From an uncultured Rhodospirillales bacterium (GTDB taxonomy: Bacteria; Pseudomonadota; Alphaproteobacteria; Acetobacterales; Acetobacteraceae): a stretch of 5,882 bases of DNA. Below are positions 1 to 5,294 of the stretch, in pieces. The stretch's first letter is position 1. Every line of letters starts with the position of its first letter. Location of the stretch: contig CAIYPH010000928.1 in assembly GCA_903928045.1 (NCBI GenBank), positions 1 to 5,882 of the forward strand. Reading direction: 5' to 3'. The notes below the pieces were generated by a model. It saw nothing but the letters and a program-made list of their open reading frames with translations. It was not told the DNA's origin and searched no databases. The position numbers were made by a program, and so were the translations under genes.

Positions 1-352
1 CGACGCGATCGAGATCGTGCATGGGCTCGGCGCCACCGACGGCTATATCGCCTCCCGCTTCGCCGCCCGGGCCACCCGCCAGGCCGCGTTCGGCGCCGCC
101 GGCGGCACACTCGCCGCCGTGCCGGTGCTGCTGATCCTCGCCGACCTCACCGCCCCCTTCACCCCCGGCGCCGCGGCGCCCGTCCTGGCCGGCGCCCCAC
201 CGAGCGGCGCCACCGAGCCTCTGCTCGCCTGGGTGATCAACCTGCCGCCGGCATTGTGGCTCGGCCTGCTCGCCCTCCCCGTCGCCGGCTGCCTGATCGG
301 CTATCTCACCACCCAGTTCACCGTGCGCCGCTGGCTGCGGCAATTGCCGTGA
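1..352 (+). CDS. ftsX: Cell division protein FtsX, C-terminal part (5' truncated by window edge)
   Basis: The frame reads from base 2 to a TGA at 350-352, giving about 116 C-terminal residues. FtsX is the membrane subunit of the FtsEX ABC-type complex, which links the divisome to activation of septal peptidoglycan hydrolases. The visible part begins with a segment reading IEIVHGLGATDGYIASRF, matching the cytoplasmic 'hxlGAtdxyIaxxF' signature of FtsX just before its third membrane helix. Two hydrophobic segments follow, at about residues 27-49 and 80-103, separated by a short Pro/Ala/Gly-rich loop. The protein ends in the basic tail TVRRWLRQLP (as FTVRRWLRQLP here), typical of alphaproteobacterial FtsX. 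ftsE would be expected just upstream, outside the window. The stop codon overlaps the GTG start of the next gene, so the two are probably translationally coupled. A GTG at 17-19 is internal and not the real start. Alternative: another FtsX-like permease, which is less likely given the neighbours. Confidence 0.85.
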   Translation, partial: DAIEIVHGLGATDGYIASRFAARATRQAAFGAAGGTLAAVPVLLILADLTAPFTPGAAAPVLAGAPPSGATEPLLAWVINLPPALWLGLLALPVAGCLIGYLTTQFTVRRWLRQLP

Positions 353-987
353 GGCGGACACTGCGCCGCCTGATGGTGTCGCTCGGCGCGGCCGGGCTGC
401 TATGGGCCGCCGGCTTCGCCTGGTTTCTCCGCGCAACCACCGTTGAACCCGCCCTCCCCGCCCACGCCGACGCCATCGTCGCGCTGACCGGCGGCGCCGA
501 ACGGGTCGAAGCCGCGCTGCACCTCCTCGCCGAAGGCCGCGCCGACCGGCTGCTGATCTCCGGCGTCGGCGGCGCCGCGGAATTTCGCGCCCTCGCCCAG
601 CGCGCCCACGTCGCCGCCGACCTCGCGCCCCGCGTCACACTCGGCCGCGCCGCCACCTCGACGCGCGGCAACGCCGCCGAGGCCGCCGAATGGGCGCAAG
701 CCAACCGGGTCGGCAGCGTGATCGTCGTCACCGCCGCCTACCACATGCCGCGCGCCATGGCCGAGTTCTCCCGCGCCCTGCCCGCGGTGGCACTGCATCC
801 CGCGCCCGTGCGGCCCGGCGCCCCGCGCGACGGAATGGGGCTCCCCGGGTTGCGGGTGCTGGCCGGCGAATACACCAAATACCTCGCGGCGGAGGCCGGG
901 CTCTCCGGCTTCATCTCGCGCGCTGATGAACGCGCGGTGGCGCGGTCCCAGCTTCCCCCACCCAATCCGGAGCGCGGCGGCGGATGA
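349..987 (+). CDS. DUF218 / YdcF-like membrane-anchored protein
   Basis: This 212-residue protein has one N-terminal membrane segment (about residues 9-28, preceded by the basic RRTLRR) and then a DUF218 domain. Visible family features are the start of the domain at ADAIVALTGGAERV (40-53), LLISG (68-72), the STRGNAAEAAEW stretch with its conserved T/GN..E pattern (104-115), and VVTAAYHMPRA (126-136). DUF218 proteins include E. coli YdcF, SanA and ElyC, which have been linked to envelope integrity and lipid-carrier or peptidoglycan-precursor metabolism. The exact reaction here is unknown. I chose the GTG at 349 because it overlaps the ftsX stop in a GTGA arrangement and keeps the basic residues ahead of the membrane helix. 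An ATG at 373 is the alternative, and a frame opening at 256 would overlap ftsX by about 97 nt. The C-terminal tail (from about 190) is Pro/Arg/Gly-rich and probably disordered. Confidence 0.85.
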   Translation: MRRTLRRLMVSLGAAGLLWAAGFAWFLRATTVEPALPAHADAIVALTGGAERVEAALHLLAEGRADRLLISGVGGAAEFRALAQRAHVAADLAPRVTLGRAATSTRGNAAEAAEWAQANRVGSVIVVTAAYHMPRAMAEFSRALPAVALHPAPVRPGAPRDGMGLPGLRVLAGEYTKYLAAEAGLSGFISRADERAVARSQLPPPNPERGGG

Positions 988-1721
988 TATTCATGCGGTC
1001 TTGCCTGTTCAATCTATGGTTCTATTTGCTCACCTTCGTCTTCGTCCTCGTCGCCCTGCTGCCCCGCCTGCTTTCACCGCTGCTGCCGAAGGACTGGGCC
1101 TATCGCTACGCCCGGCTCTGGGCCCGGCTGCTGATCGACGTCGGTCTGCGCTACATCGCCGGCACCCGCTACGAGATCCGCGGCGCCGAGAATCTGCCGC
1201 AGGGCGGCCCCGCCTTGCTGGTGGGCAATCATCAATCGGCCTTCGATACCTTCGTCTGGTTCCTCATCCTGCCGCGCGCGACCTATGTGCTGAAGCGCGA
1301 GCTGACGCGCATTCCGCTGTTCGGCGGCATGTTGAGCGAGCTCGGCCTGATCCCGATCGACCGCAGCGCCGGCGCCGCGGCGATCCGCGCACTGTTCAAG
1401 GAGACCGACCGCGCGGTGGCCGAGGATCGCCAGATGGTGATCTTCCCCGAGGGCACCCGCGTCGCCCCCGGTGTCGAGGCGCCGCTGCACCCGGGCTACC
1501 TCGCGATGGCCGGGCGAAGCAAACTGCCGATCATCCCGATCACCACCGATTCCGGGCTCTACTGGGGGCGCCGGGCCTTCCGCAAAATGCCGGGCGTCAT
1601 TCACATCGATGTCCACCCCGCCCTGCCGGCCACTCTTGGGCGGCCGGAGATGTCGGCTCGGATCGAGGCGCTGTTCGCCGCCGCGCGCGCCGATATCCGA
1701 AAGCCCGGCCACGGCGGCTGA
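984..1721 (+). CDS. plsC: 1-acyl-sn-glycerol-3-phosphate acyltransferase (PlsC family)
   Basis: This 245-residue protein acylates lysophosphatidic acid to phosphatidic acid at the inner membrane, the second acylation step of phospholipid synthesis. The acyltransferase blocks appear in order: catalytic HX4D as NHQSAFD (H83, D88), block II ending LIPIDR (122-127), block III FPEGTR (154-159) and block IV LPIIPIT (181-187). A hydrophobic N-terminal segment (about 8-31) anchors it. Length is normal for the family. The ATG at 984 overlaps the previous stop (ATGA), and a GGAG at 969-972 and GGCGG at 978-982 lie upstream. An in-frame ATG at 993 is a possible alternative. Placement after ftsX and the DUF218 gene is an arrangement I recognise from alphaproteobacteria. 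Some family members use other acyl acceptors (for example ornithine lipids), but the envelope-operon setting fits the general PlsC role. Confidence 0.92.
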   Translation: MIFMRSCLFNLWFYLLTFVFVLVALLPRLLSPLLPKDWAYRYARLWARLLIDVGLRYIAGTRYEIRGAENLPQGGPALLVGNHQSAFDTFVWFLILPRATYVLKRELTRIPLFGGMLSELGLIPIDRSAGAAAIRALFKETDRAVAEDRQMVIFPEGTRVAPGVEAPLHPGYLAMAGRSKLPIIPITTDSGLYWGRRAFRKMPGVIHIDVHPALPATLGRPEMSARIEALFAAARADIRKPGHGG

Positions 1722-1724
1722 ACC

Positions 1725-2735
1725 ATGGCGCGATTTCGCCGCTGGCACCTGGCGCCTGCCGCCCTCCTGTTGATCGCGGCGGTGCACAGCCTCGCCTGGC
1801 TGGTGGCCACGATGTATCTGCGCGCCGGCCTCGATGAGCTGACCCGGCCAGTCGCCGGGCAGGCCTGGCGCATCGCCGCCGGGCCCGCCCGCGCCGGCGG
1901 CTGGCCAGCCGCCGCCACGCTCGACATCCCCGACTTCACCCTCATCAACGCCGGCAGCCGCACGACGATCCGCGCCAGCGGGGCGCATGTCAGCTGGTCC
2001 CCGCGCGCTCCAATCGTCGCGCGCATCGCCATCGCCGGCCCGGTGGTGGTCGACAACGCCGGCGCGCCCACCATCGAGATCACCGCCGCCCGGGCCGAGG
2101 CCAGCGTCGCCTTGCGCGCGCCCTATGCCATCACGGTGACGGCACGGGACCTGCGCGCCACCTCCCCGTCCGGGCCGGTGGCGATCGAGCGGTTCGACCT
2201 GCACGCCACCCAATTCCCCGCCGCAAGAGCCACCGACATTGCGCTGGACCTCGATGCGAGCGTGACCGGCATCGAGATGAGCGCGCTCGGCCCCGCGCTG
2301 CGCGGCCCGTTCGGCCCCCGCATTGCAAGCCTGGGCCTCAACGCCACGCTGTCCGGGCCGATCGATACCACGCAGCCCGGCGCGGCGGCGGTCGCGCGGG
2401 CCTGGCGCAATGGTGGCGGCCGGCTGACCATCGCCTCGCTCAACCTGCAATGGAGCCGGCTCGACGTCGATCTCCAGGCCACGCTCGGCCTCGATGCGGC
2501 CCTGCAGCCGGAGGGCACGGGAACGGCGGGCGCGGGCGGCATTCCCGAGACGCTCGATCGGGCCGTCGGCGAGGGGCTCATGCCCGCTTCGAGCGCGCGG
2601 GCCATCAAGGCGGTGATCGGGCTGATGACGCAGACGCCGGACCGCAAGATCACCATCCCCTTCAGCCTCGCCAACCAGACCCTCTCCGCCGCCCGCTTCC
2701 CCCTGCTGCGTCTGCCAGACCTGCGCTGGCCGTAA
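1725..2735 (+). CDS. DUF2125 domain protein, membrane-anchored, function unknown
   Basis: This 336-residue protein begins 3 nt after the plsC stop, with GGCGG at 1713-1717 as a possible ribosome binding site. It has a basic N-terminus, one membrane helix (about 9-31) with no obvious cleavage site, and a long beta-rich region with alternating hydrophobic residues, so the bulk should sit in the periplasm. It resembles the DUF2125 family in three places: the helix followed by GQAWRIAAGP...GGWP (45-61); the middle part, which reads as successive short beta strands; and WRNGGGRLTIASLNLQWSRL (227-246) followed by a LGLDAALQPEG segment (254-264). DUF2125 has no established function. The strand-rich, singly anchored layout recalls AsmA-type lipid-transfer proteins, but that is inference only. 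Its place directly behind plsC suggests an envelope or lipid-related role. The stop is TAA at 2733-2735, and this gene probably ends the operon core. Confidence 0.75.
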   Translation: MARFRRWHLAPAALLLIAAVHSLAWLVATMYLRAGLDELTRPVAGQAWRIAAGPARAGGWPAAATLDIPDFTLINAGSRTTIRASGAHVSWSPRAPIVARIAIAGPVVVDNAGAPTIEITAARAEASVALRAPYAITVTARDLRATSPSGPVAIERFDLHATQFPAARATDIALDLDASVTGIEMSALGPALRGPFGPRIASLGLNATLSGPIDTTQPGAAAVARAWRNGGGRLTIASLNLQWSRLDVDLQATLGLDAALQPEGTGTAGAGGIPETLDRAVGEGLMPASSARAIKAVIGLMTQTPDRKITIPFSLANQTLSAARFPLLRLPDLRWP

Positions 2736-2771
2736 TGGCCGCCGGCGACCCGGCCGGGGCAAGCTGACGGC

Positions 2772-4175
2772 ATGACGCTGCTCATCCAGGCCCTCCCGCT
2801 CCTTGCCCTCGTCGCGCTGCTCGGCAGTGGGCGGGCAACCGCGATCACCGCCTGCCTCGTCGCCCTGGTGCTGACGCTTCCCGCCGCGCTGATGGCGATC
2901 CCGCGGGAGGTGGCGGGGGCGGCCTGGCTGGGGGACTACGCGGTGCGCAGCCTCGGCGAAGGGGTGTGGCTCGCTTTGCCGCCGGTGGGCATCGTGCTGG
3001 GGGGATTGCTGTTCCAGACCGCGAGCGCCCGCGCGGGCGGCGATGGGCGGGGGGAGGACCCGGTGGATACGCTGTTCACCGGCGCCTTCCTGCTCGGCGG
3101 CTTCACCGAGACGGTCACCGGGTTCGGCGTCGGCTCGGTGTTCGCGTTGACCGCGTTTCGTCGCGTCGGGGTGACCGGCACGGTGGCGGCGGCGATCGCG
3201 CTGTTTTCGCAACTCCTGATCCCCTGGGGCGGACTCGGACCTGGCACCTCGGTCGGCGCGGCATTGGCCGGCGTGCTTCCGCAGGCGATGGCCAGCCGCA
3301 ATGCGCTGATGCTGGCCGTCGAACTTCCGTTGCTGCTCCCGCTGTTCTGGGCCCTGTGCCGCAAGGCGGGGCACCCGGTACCGGCGGCGGCCAAGGCCCG
3401 GCAGTGTGGCTGGCTGCTGGCGGAGGGGGCGATCCTGGTGCTCGCACATCGGTTGGTGGCGTGGGAAGTCTGCGGGCTGCTGGCGACCGGGAGCGTGCTG
3501 GTGGTCCGGCTGCTGATCGCCTCGCCGCCCCGCGGAGCGGCGGGATGGCGGACCGCGCTTCACCAGGCGGCACCTTATGCGTTGCTGGCCGGCGTGCTGC
3601 TGGGGAGCCGGATGTGGACGGATGTCCCGCGGCTCACTCCCTTCCCCGGCCTCCCCGCCCTCCCGTTGAATCACGCGATGGTCGGGTTGTGGCTGGTGTC
3701 GCTCGGGCTCGCGCTGGCGCGGGGGGGCGCGGGGGCGGCGGTGATCGGGGTGCTGCGGCGGGGGTGGCGGCCGGCGGTGGCGTTGATGCTGTTCGTGTTG
3801 CTGGCGCGATTCCTGGTCCATGCGGGGGTTCCGCAGGCCTTGGCGATGGCGCTGGCCGGCGCGTTTGGTTCGGCGGCGCCCTTCGCCTCGCCGTTGCTGG
3901 CGGGGGCGGCGGGGTTTTTCGCGGGGAGCAATGTCGGCTCCAACAGCGCGATGATGCCGTTGCAGGCCGAGCTGGGCCGGGTGGCGGGGCTGGGGCCGCT
4001 GGTGCTTCCGACGGTGCAGAACGGCACGCTGTTCCTGCTGTTGTCTCCGCAGGTCTGCGCGATCGCCAGCGGGCTGGCGGGGGATGGGGCGACCCCGCGG
4101 GGGATCTGGCGGCTGTCCTGGCCGATTTTCCTGATCGCGATCGTCGTCGGGCTCGGCTTCGTCGCGGCTGGGTAG
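2772..4175 (+). CDS. LctP-family (L-lactate permease-like) transporter, divergent
   Basis: This 467-residue polytopic membrane protein has about 12 or 13 hydrophobic segments. It is assigned to the LctP family, proton-coupled importers of L-lactate, D-lactate and glycolate. Family landmarks are GGFTETVTGFGVGSVFALTA (109-128), matching the N-terminal 'hEgasGFGxPvAit' block; GFFAGSNVGSNSAMMPLQ (381-398), matching 'GxFlxGSdTsSNaLFxxLQ'; and VQNGTLFLLLSPQ (415-427), matching the C-terminal 'SPQ' block. It is shorter than typical LctP (about 530-560 residues) and lacks the usual GKM before SPQ, so substrate is uncertain; another small organic acid is possible. The ATG at 2772 has only a weak upstream GGGG (2756-2759). 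It follows the DUF2125 gene by 36 bp and may be read from the same transcript. Codon third positions change from C-rich to G-rich near codon 45. Confidence 0.72.
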   Translation: MTLLIQALPLLALVALLGSGRATAITACLVALVLTLPAALMAIPREVAGAAWLGDYAVRSLGEGVWLALPPVGIVLGGLLFQTASARAGGDGRGEDPVDTLFTGAFLLGGFTETVTGFGVGSVFALTAFRRVGVTGTVAAAIALFSQLLIPWGGLGPGTSVGAALAGVLPQAMASRNALMLAVELPLLLPLFWALCRKAGHPVPAAAKARQCGWLLAEGAILVLAHRLVAWEVCGLLATGSVLVVRLLIASPPRGAAGWRTALHQAAPYALLAGVLLGSRMWTDVPRLTPFPGLPALPLNHAMVGLWLVSLGLALARGGAGAAVIGVLRRGWRPAVALMLFVLLARFLVHAGVPQALAMALAGAFGSAAPFASPLLAGAAGFFAGSNVGSNSAMMPLQAELGRVAGLGPLVLPTVQNGTLFLLLSPQVCAIASGLAGDGATPRGIWRLSWPIFLIAIVVGLGFVAAG

Positions 4176-4188
4176 GGTCCGCGCGGGC

Positions 4189-4216
4189 TTGCGCCACGGT
4201 GCAGCTGTGCCATATC
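4189..4216 (+). promoter_or_regulatory. Possible sigma-70-type promoter before the DUF2889 gene
   Basis: The 83-bp gap between the permease and the DUF2889 gene contains TTGCGC at 4189-4194 and CATATC at 4211-4216, separated by 16 nt. This resembles a weak -35/-10 pair with a good TTG and an ATA core. It is among the few AT-containing stretches nearby. Transcription would start around 4222-4225, leaving a leader of about 35 nt before the ATG at 4259. The match is modest and chance similarity cannot be excluded. Confidence 0.3.
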
Positions 4217-4258
4217 CCGATGGTGCGCCGCAGCATGGCGTGGTCGGGAGATGCAGGG

Positions 4259-4885
4259 ATGCCGTTGAGTTCGCCGGTTGCGCGCCAGAAATTGCACACG
4301 CGCAGGATCATCATCGAGGGCTATGAGCGCGACGACGGGAATTTTGACGTCGAGGCGCATCTCACCGACATCAAGCCCTTCGAGATCGACAACGAGGACG
4401 AAGGCATGTTGCCGGCCGGGAAGCCGTTGCACGAGATGTGGGTGCGGCTGACCTTCGATGAGCGGATGACCATCATCGGGGCCGAGGCCTGCACCGATCA
4501 TGGGCCGTACCAGGCCTGCGCCGCGGGGGCGGCGGCCTATGAGCGGCTGGTGGGGCTGCGCATCAAGGCCGGGTTCCTGCGCGAGGCCAATTCACGCATG
4601 GCCGGGCCGCATGGCTGCACGCATCATCGCGAGATGTTGCAGGAAATCGCCACCACCGCCCTGCAATCGATGTGGCCGGCCCGGGAGCGGCGCTACAAGG
4701 CAGCCCGCGCGGCGGCGGCTCCCGAAGAGGAGGCGGTGATGGCGGCCAAGGCGAAAGAGGCGGAGGCGCGCGAGGCGTCCCGCATGGTGGACACCTGCAT
4801 CGCCTACGCCGCCGATGGCGCGGTGGTGCGCAAGCGCTGGCCCGGGCTTCACGCCGGGGCGGCGGAGGTCGCCCGGGCCGAGTGA
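4259..4885 (+). CDS. DUF2889 domain protein, function unknown
   Basis: This 208-residue soluble protein has no signal peptide or membrane helix. It matches the DUF2889 pattern as I know it: MPLSSP start, LHTRR (12-16), GYERDDGNFDVEAHLTDIKP (21-40), the PLHEMWVRLTFDERM stretch (56-70), GCTHHREML (119-127) and a C-terminal DTC.AYA.DG..V..RWP segment (178-195). The conserved His and Cys residues (H13, H58, C87, C120, H122, C180) could bind metal or form an active site, which is inference. Residues about 141-175 are a charged Ala/Glu/Lys/Arg-rich stretch, probably a long helix or coiled coil. No molecular function is established for the family. The ATG at 4259 has GGGAG at 4246-4250 eight nt upstream, and the MPL start is typical. 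The open frame extends far upstream into the permease gene, but that part is a shadow. The 3' end overlaps the convergent RHH gene by 37 bp. Confidence 0.82.
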   Translation: MPLSSPVARQKLHTRRIIIEGYERDDGNFDVEAHLTDIKPFEIDNEDEGMLPAGKPLHEMWVRLTFDERMTIIGAEACTDHGPYQACAAGAAAYERLVGLRIKAGFLREANSRMAGPHGCTHHREMLQEIATTALQSMWPARERRYKAARAAAAPEEEAVMAAKAKEAEAREASRMVDTCIAYAADGAVVRKRWPGLHAGAAEVARAE

Positions 4886-5166
4886 GCGTGGCCGCCATTG
4901 GGCTCGGCGAGGCTGCCATGGCCGGCGGCGCGGTGGCCGGCTTCGTCGGCGGCGCGGCGGTAATAGGCGAGCAGATGCACGCGGACCGCGCTGGTGCGCC
5001 CGCCGGGATGGCCGAGGCTTTCGATCTGGCGGATCACTTCGGCCATCGACAGGCTTTCACGGGCGCAGATTTCCTCCAGCGCCTCCCATAGCTCGGGCTC
5101 GAGCCGCATGCTGGTGCGGCCCCGCTGGGCGTTGACGTTCCGGTTGATCAGTCGGCTCGCGCGCAT
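4849..5166 (-). CDS. Small ribbon-helix-helix DNA-binding protein (RHH_4 type)
   Basis: This 105-residue protein is a likely transcription regulator. SRLINRNV (4-11) leads into GRTSMRLEPELWEALEEI (16-33), which fits the RHH beta strand and first helix; a turn at about ESLS and a second helix AEVIRQI (42-48) follow. A further RTSAVRVHLLAYYRRAA segment (57-73) matches the conserved second half of alphaproteobacterial RHH_4 proteins ('LTSALRVFVLEYFR'). RHH proteins bind inverted repeats as dimers or higher oligomers. The ATG at 5166-5164 is chosen because GGAG lies 6 nt upstream; an ATG at 5178 would add four residues. A longer open frame to 5289 would begin with TTG and run through a strong inverted repeat, so it is less likely. 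The C-terminal tail (about 74-105) is Ala/His/Gly-rich, probably disordered, and partly encoded opposite the DUF2889 gene end. It is divergent from the MFS gene, which it may regulate. Confidence 0.78.
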   Translation of the reverse strand: MRASRLINRNVNAQRGRTSMRLEPELWEALEEICARESLSMAEVIRQIESLGHPGGRTSAVRVHLLAYYRRAADEAGHRAAGHGSLAEPNGGHAHSARATSAAPA

Positions 5167-5172
5167 CCGTAT

Positions 5173-5176
5173 CTCC
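5173..5176 (-). promoter_or_regulatory. Ribosome binding site deciding the RHH gene start
   Basis: Read on the minus strand, GGAG is followed by the 6-nt spacer ATACGG and then ATG at 5166-5164. The GGAG overlaps the upstream in-frame ATG (5178-5176), whose own upstream sequence (CCGCCGAAGCG) holds no good Shine-Dalgarno match. This favours the inner ATG as the main start. Confidence 0.5.
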
Positions 5177-5193
5177 ATCGCTTCGGCGGGGGA

Positions 5194-5201
5194 GCCTAGG
5201 C
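5194..5201. repeat. Perfect 8-bp palindrome GCCTAGGC, possible half of an operator
   Basis: The octamer reads the same on both strands and contains CTAG, a tetramer that is scarce in many bacterial genomes and often kept in regulator sites. It sits 28 bp upstream of the RHH start and shares its last base with the larger inverted repeat that follows. Function as a protein binding site is inference. Confidence 0.35.
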
Positions 5202-5226
5202 GGCAAGGCTTAAGGAAGCTTTGCCG
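5201..5226. promoter_or_regulatory. Inverted repeat with 11-bp arms, candidate operator or leader hairpin
   Basis: The left arm CGGCAAGGCTT (5201-5211) pairs with the right arm AAGCTTTGCCG (5216-5226) across a 4-nt AAGG centre; ten pairs are Watson-Crick and one is G-T. It lies upstream of both divergent genes, so it cannot be a terminator for either, and no T run follows. As DNA it could be an operator for the adjacent RHH protein or another regulator. If transcribed on the minus strand it would form a hairpin in the RHH leader, 35 nt or more from the start codon. Symmetry of this length in a short gap is unlikely to be accidental, but the ligand is unknown. Confidence 0.55.
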
Positions 5227-5294
5227 GAGCATGGCCTGACGGCCGCGAACGATCATGCTAGGGGTGGCTCCTGACTCGGGGGAAGACAAGAAAC

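Larger units (their letters stand above)
5167..5294. promoter_or_regulatory. Divergent intergenic region between the RHH and MFS genes
   Basis: This 128-bp gap should carry the promoters of both divergent genes. It is visibly richer in A/T than the flanking genes and contains two CTAG tetramers (5196-5199 within GCCTAGGC, and 5258-5261), two adjacent inverted repeats (listed separately), and a short GGCC-TGAC-GGCC repeat at 5233-5244. CATGCT at 5254-5259 could serve as a -10 element for the MFS gene, but no convincing -35 box sits at the right distance, so I do not call a promoter. GGGGGAAG at 5278-5285 is a plausible ribosome binding site for the MFS start at 5295. Confidence 0.55.

Noticed and set aside
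917..936. CGCGCG-N8-CGCGCG inverted repeat near the end of the DUF218 gene
   Set aside because: It lies within coding sequence made of Arg/Ala codons, where runs of CG are common in this genome. There is no T run and the operon continues past it.
2736..2760. GCCGG-CGAC-CCGGC hairpin (2741-2754) between the DUF2125 and permease genes as a terminator
   Set aside because: The stem is only 5 bp and no T run follows. In such GC-rich DNA repeats of this size arise by chance.
1074..3821. A 915-codon minus-strand open frame antisense to plsC, the DUF2125 gene and most of the permease
   Set aside because: The translation is dominated by Arg, Gln, Pro, Gly, Asp and His without domain patterns, and it lies opposite three well-supported genes. 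Long antisense frames are expected when third positions are nearly all G or C.
4179..4186. CCGCGCGG palindrome just after the permease stop as terminator or operator
   Set aside because: It is a short pure-GC palindrome with no loop or T run, common by chance in this composition.
2966..4258. An upstream in-frame extension of the DUF2889 gene into the permease gene, which would make a 639-residue protein
   Set aside because: The extra part is Gly/Arg/Ala-rich shadow sequence over the permease. The DUF2889 family starts at the MPLSSP position, where there is a good ribosome binding site.
5167..5289. Longer N-terminus for the RHH protein beginning with TTG at 5289
   Set aside because: It would use a poor start codon, nearly overlap the MFS start, and code through the strong inverted repeat. 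The added residues show no family similarity, and the inner ATG has its own GGAG.
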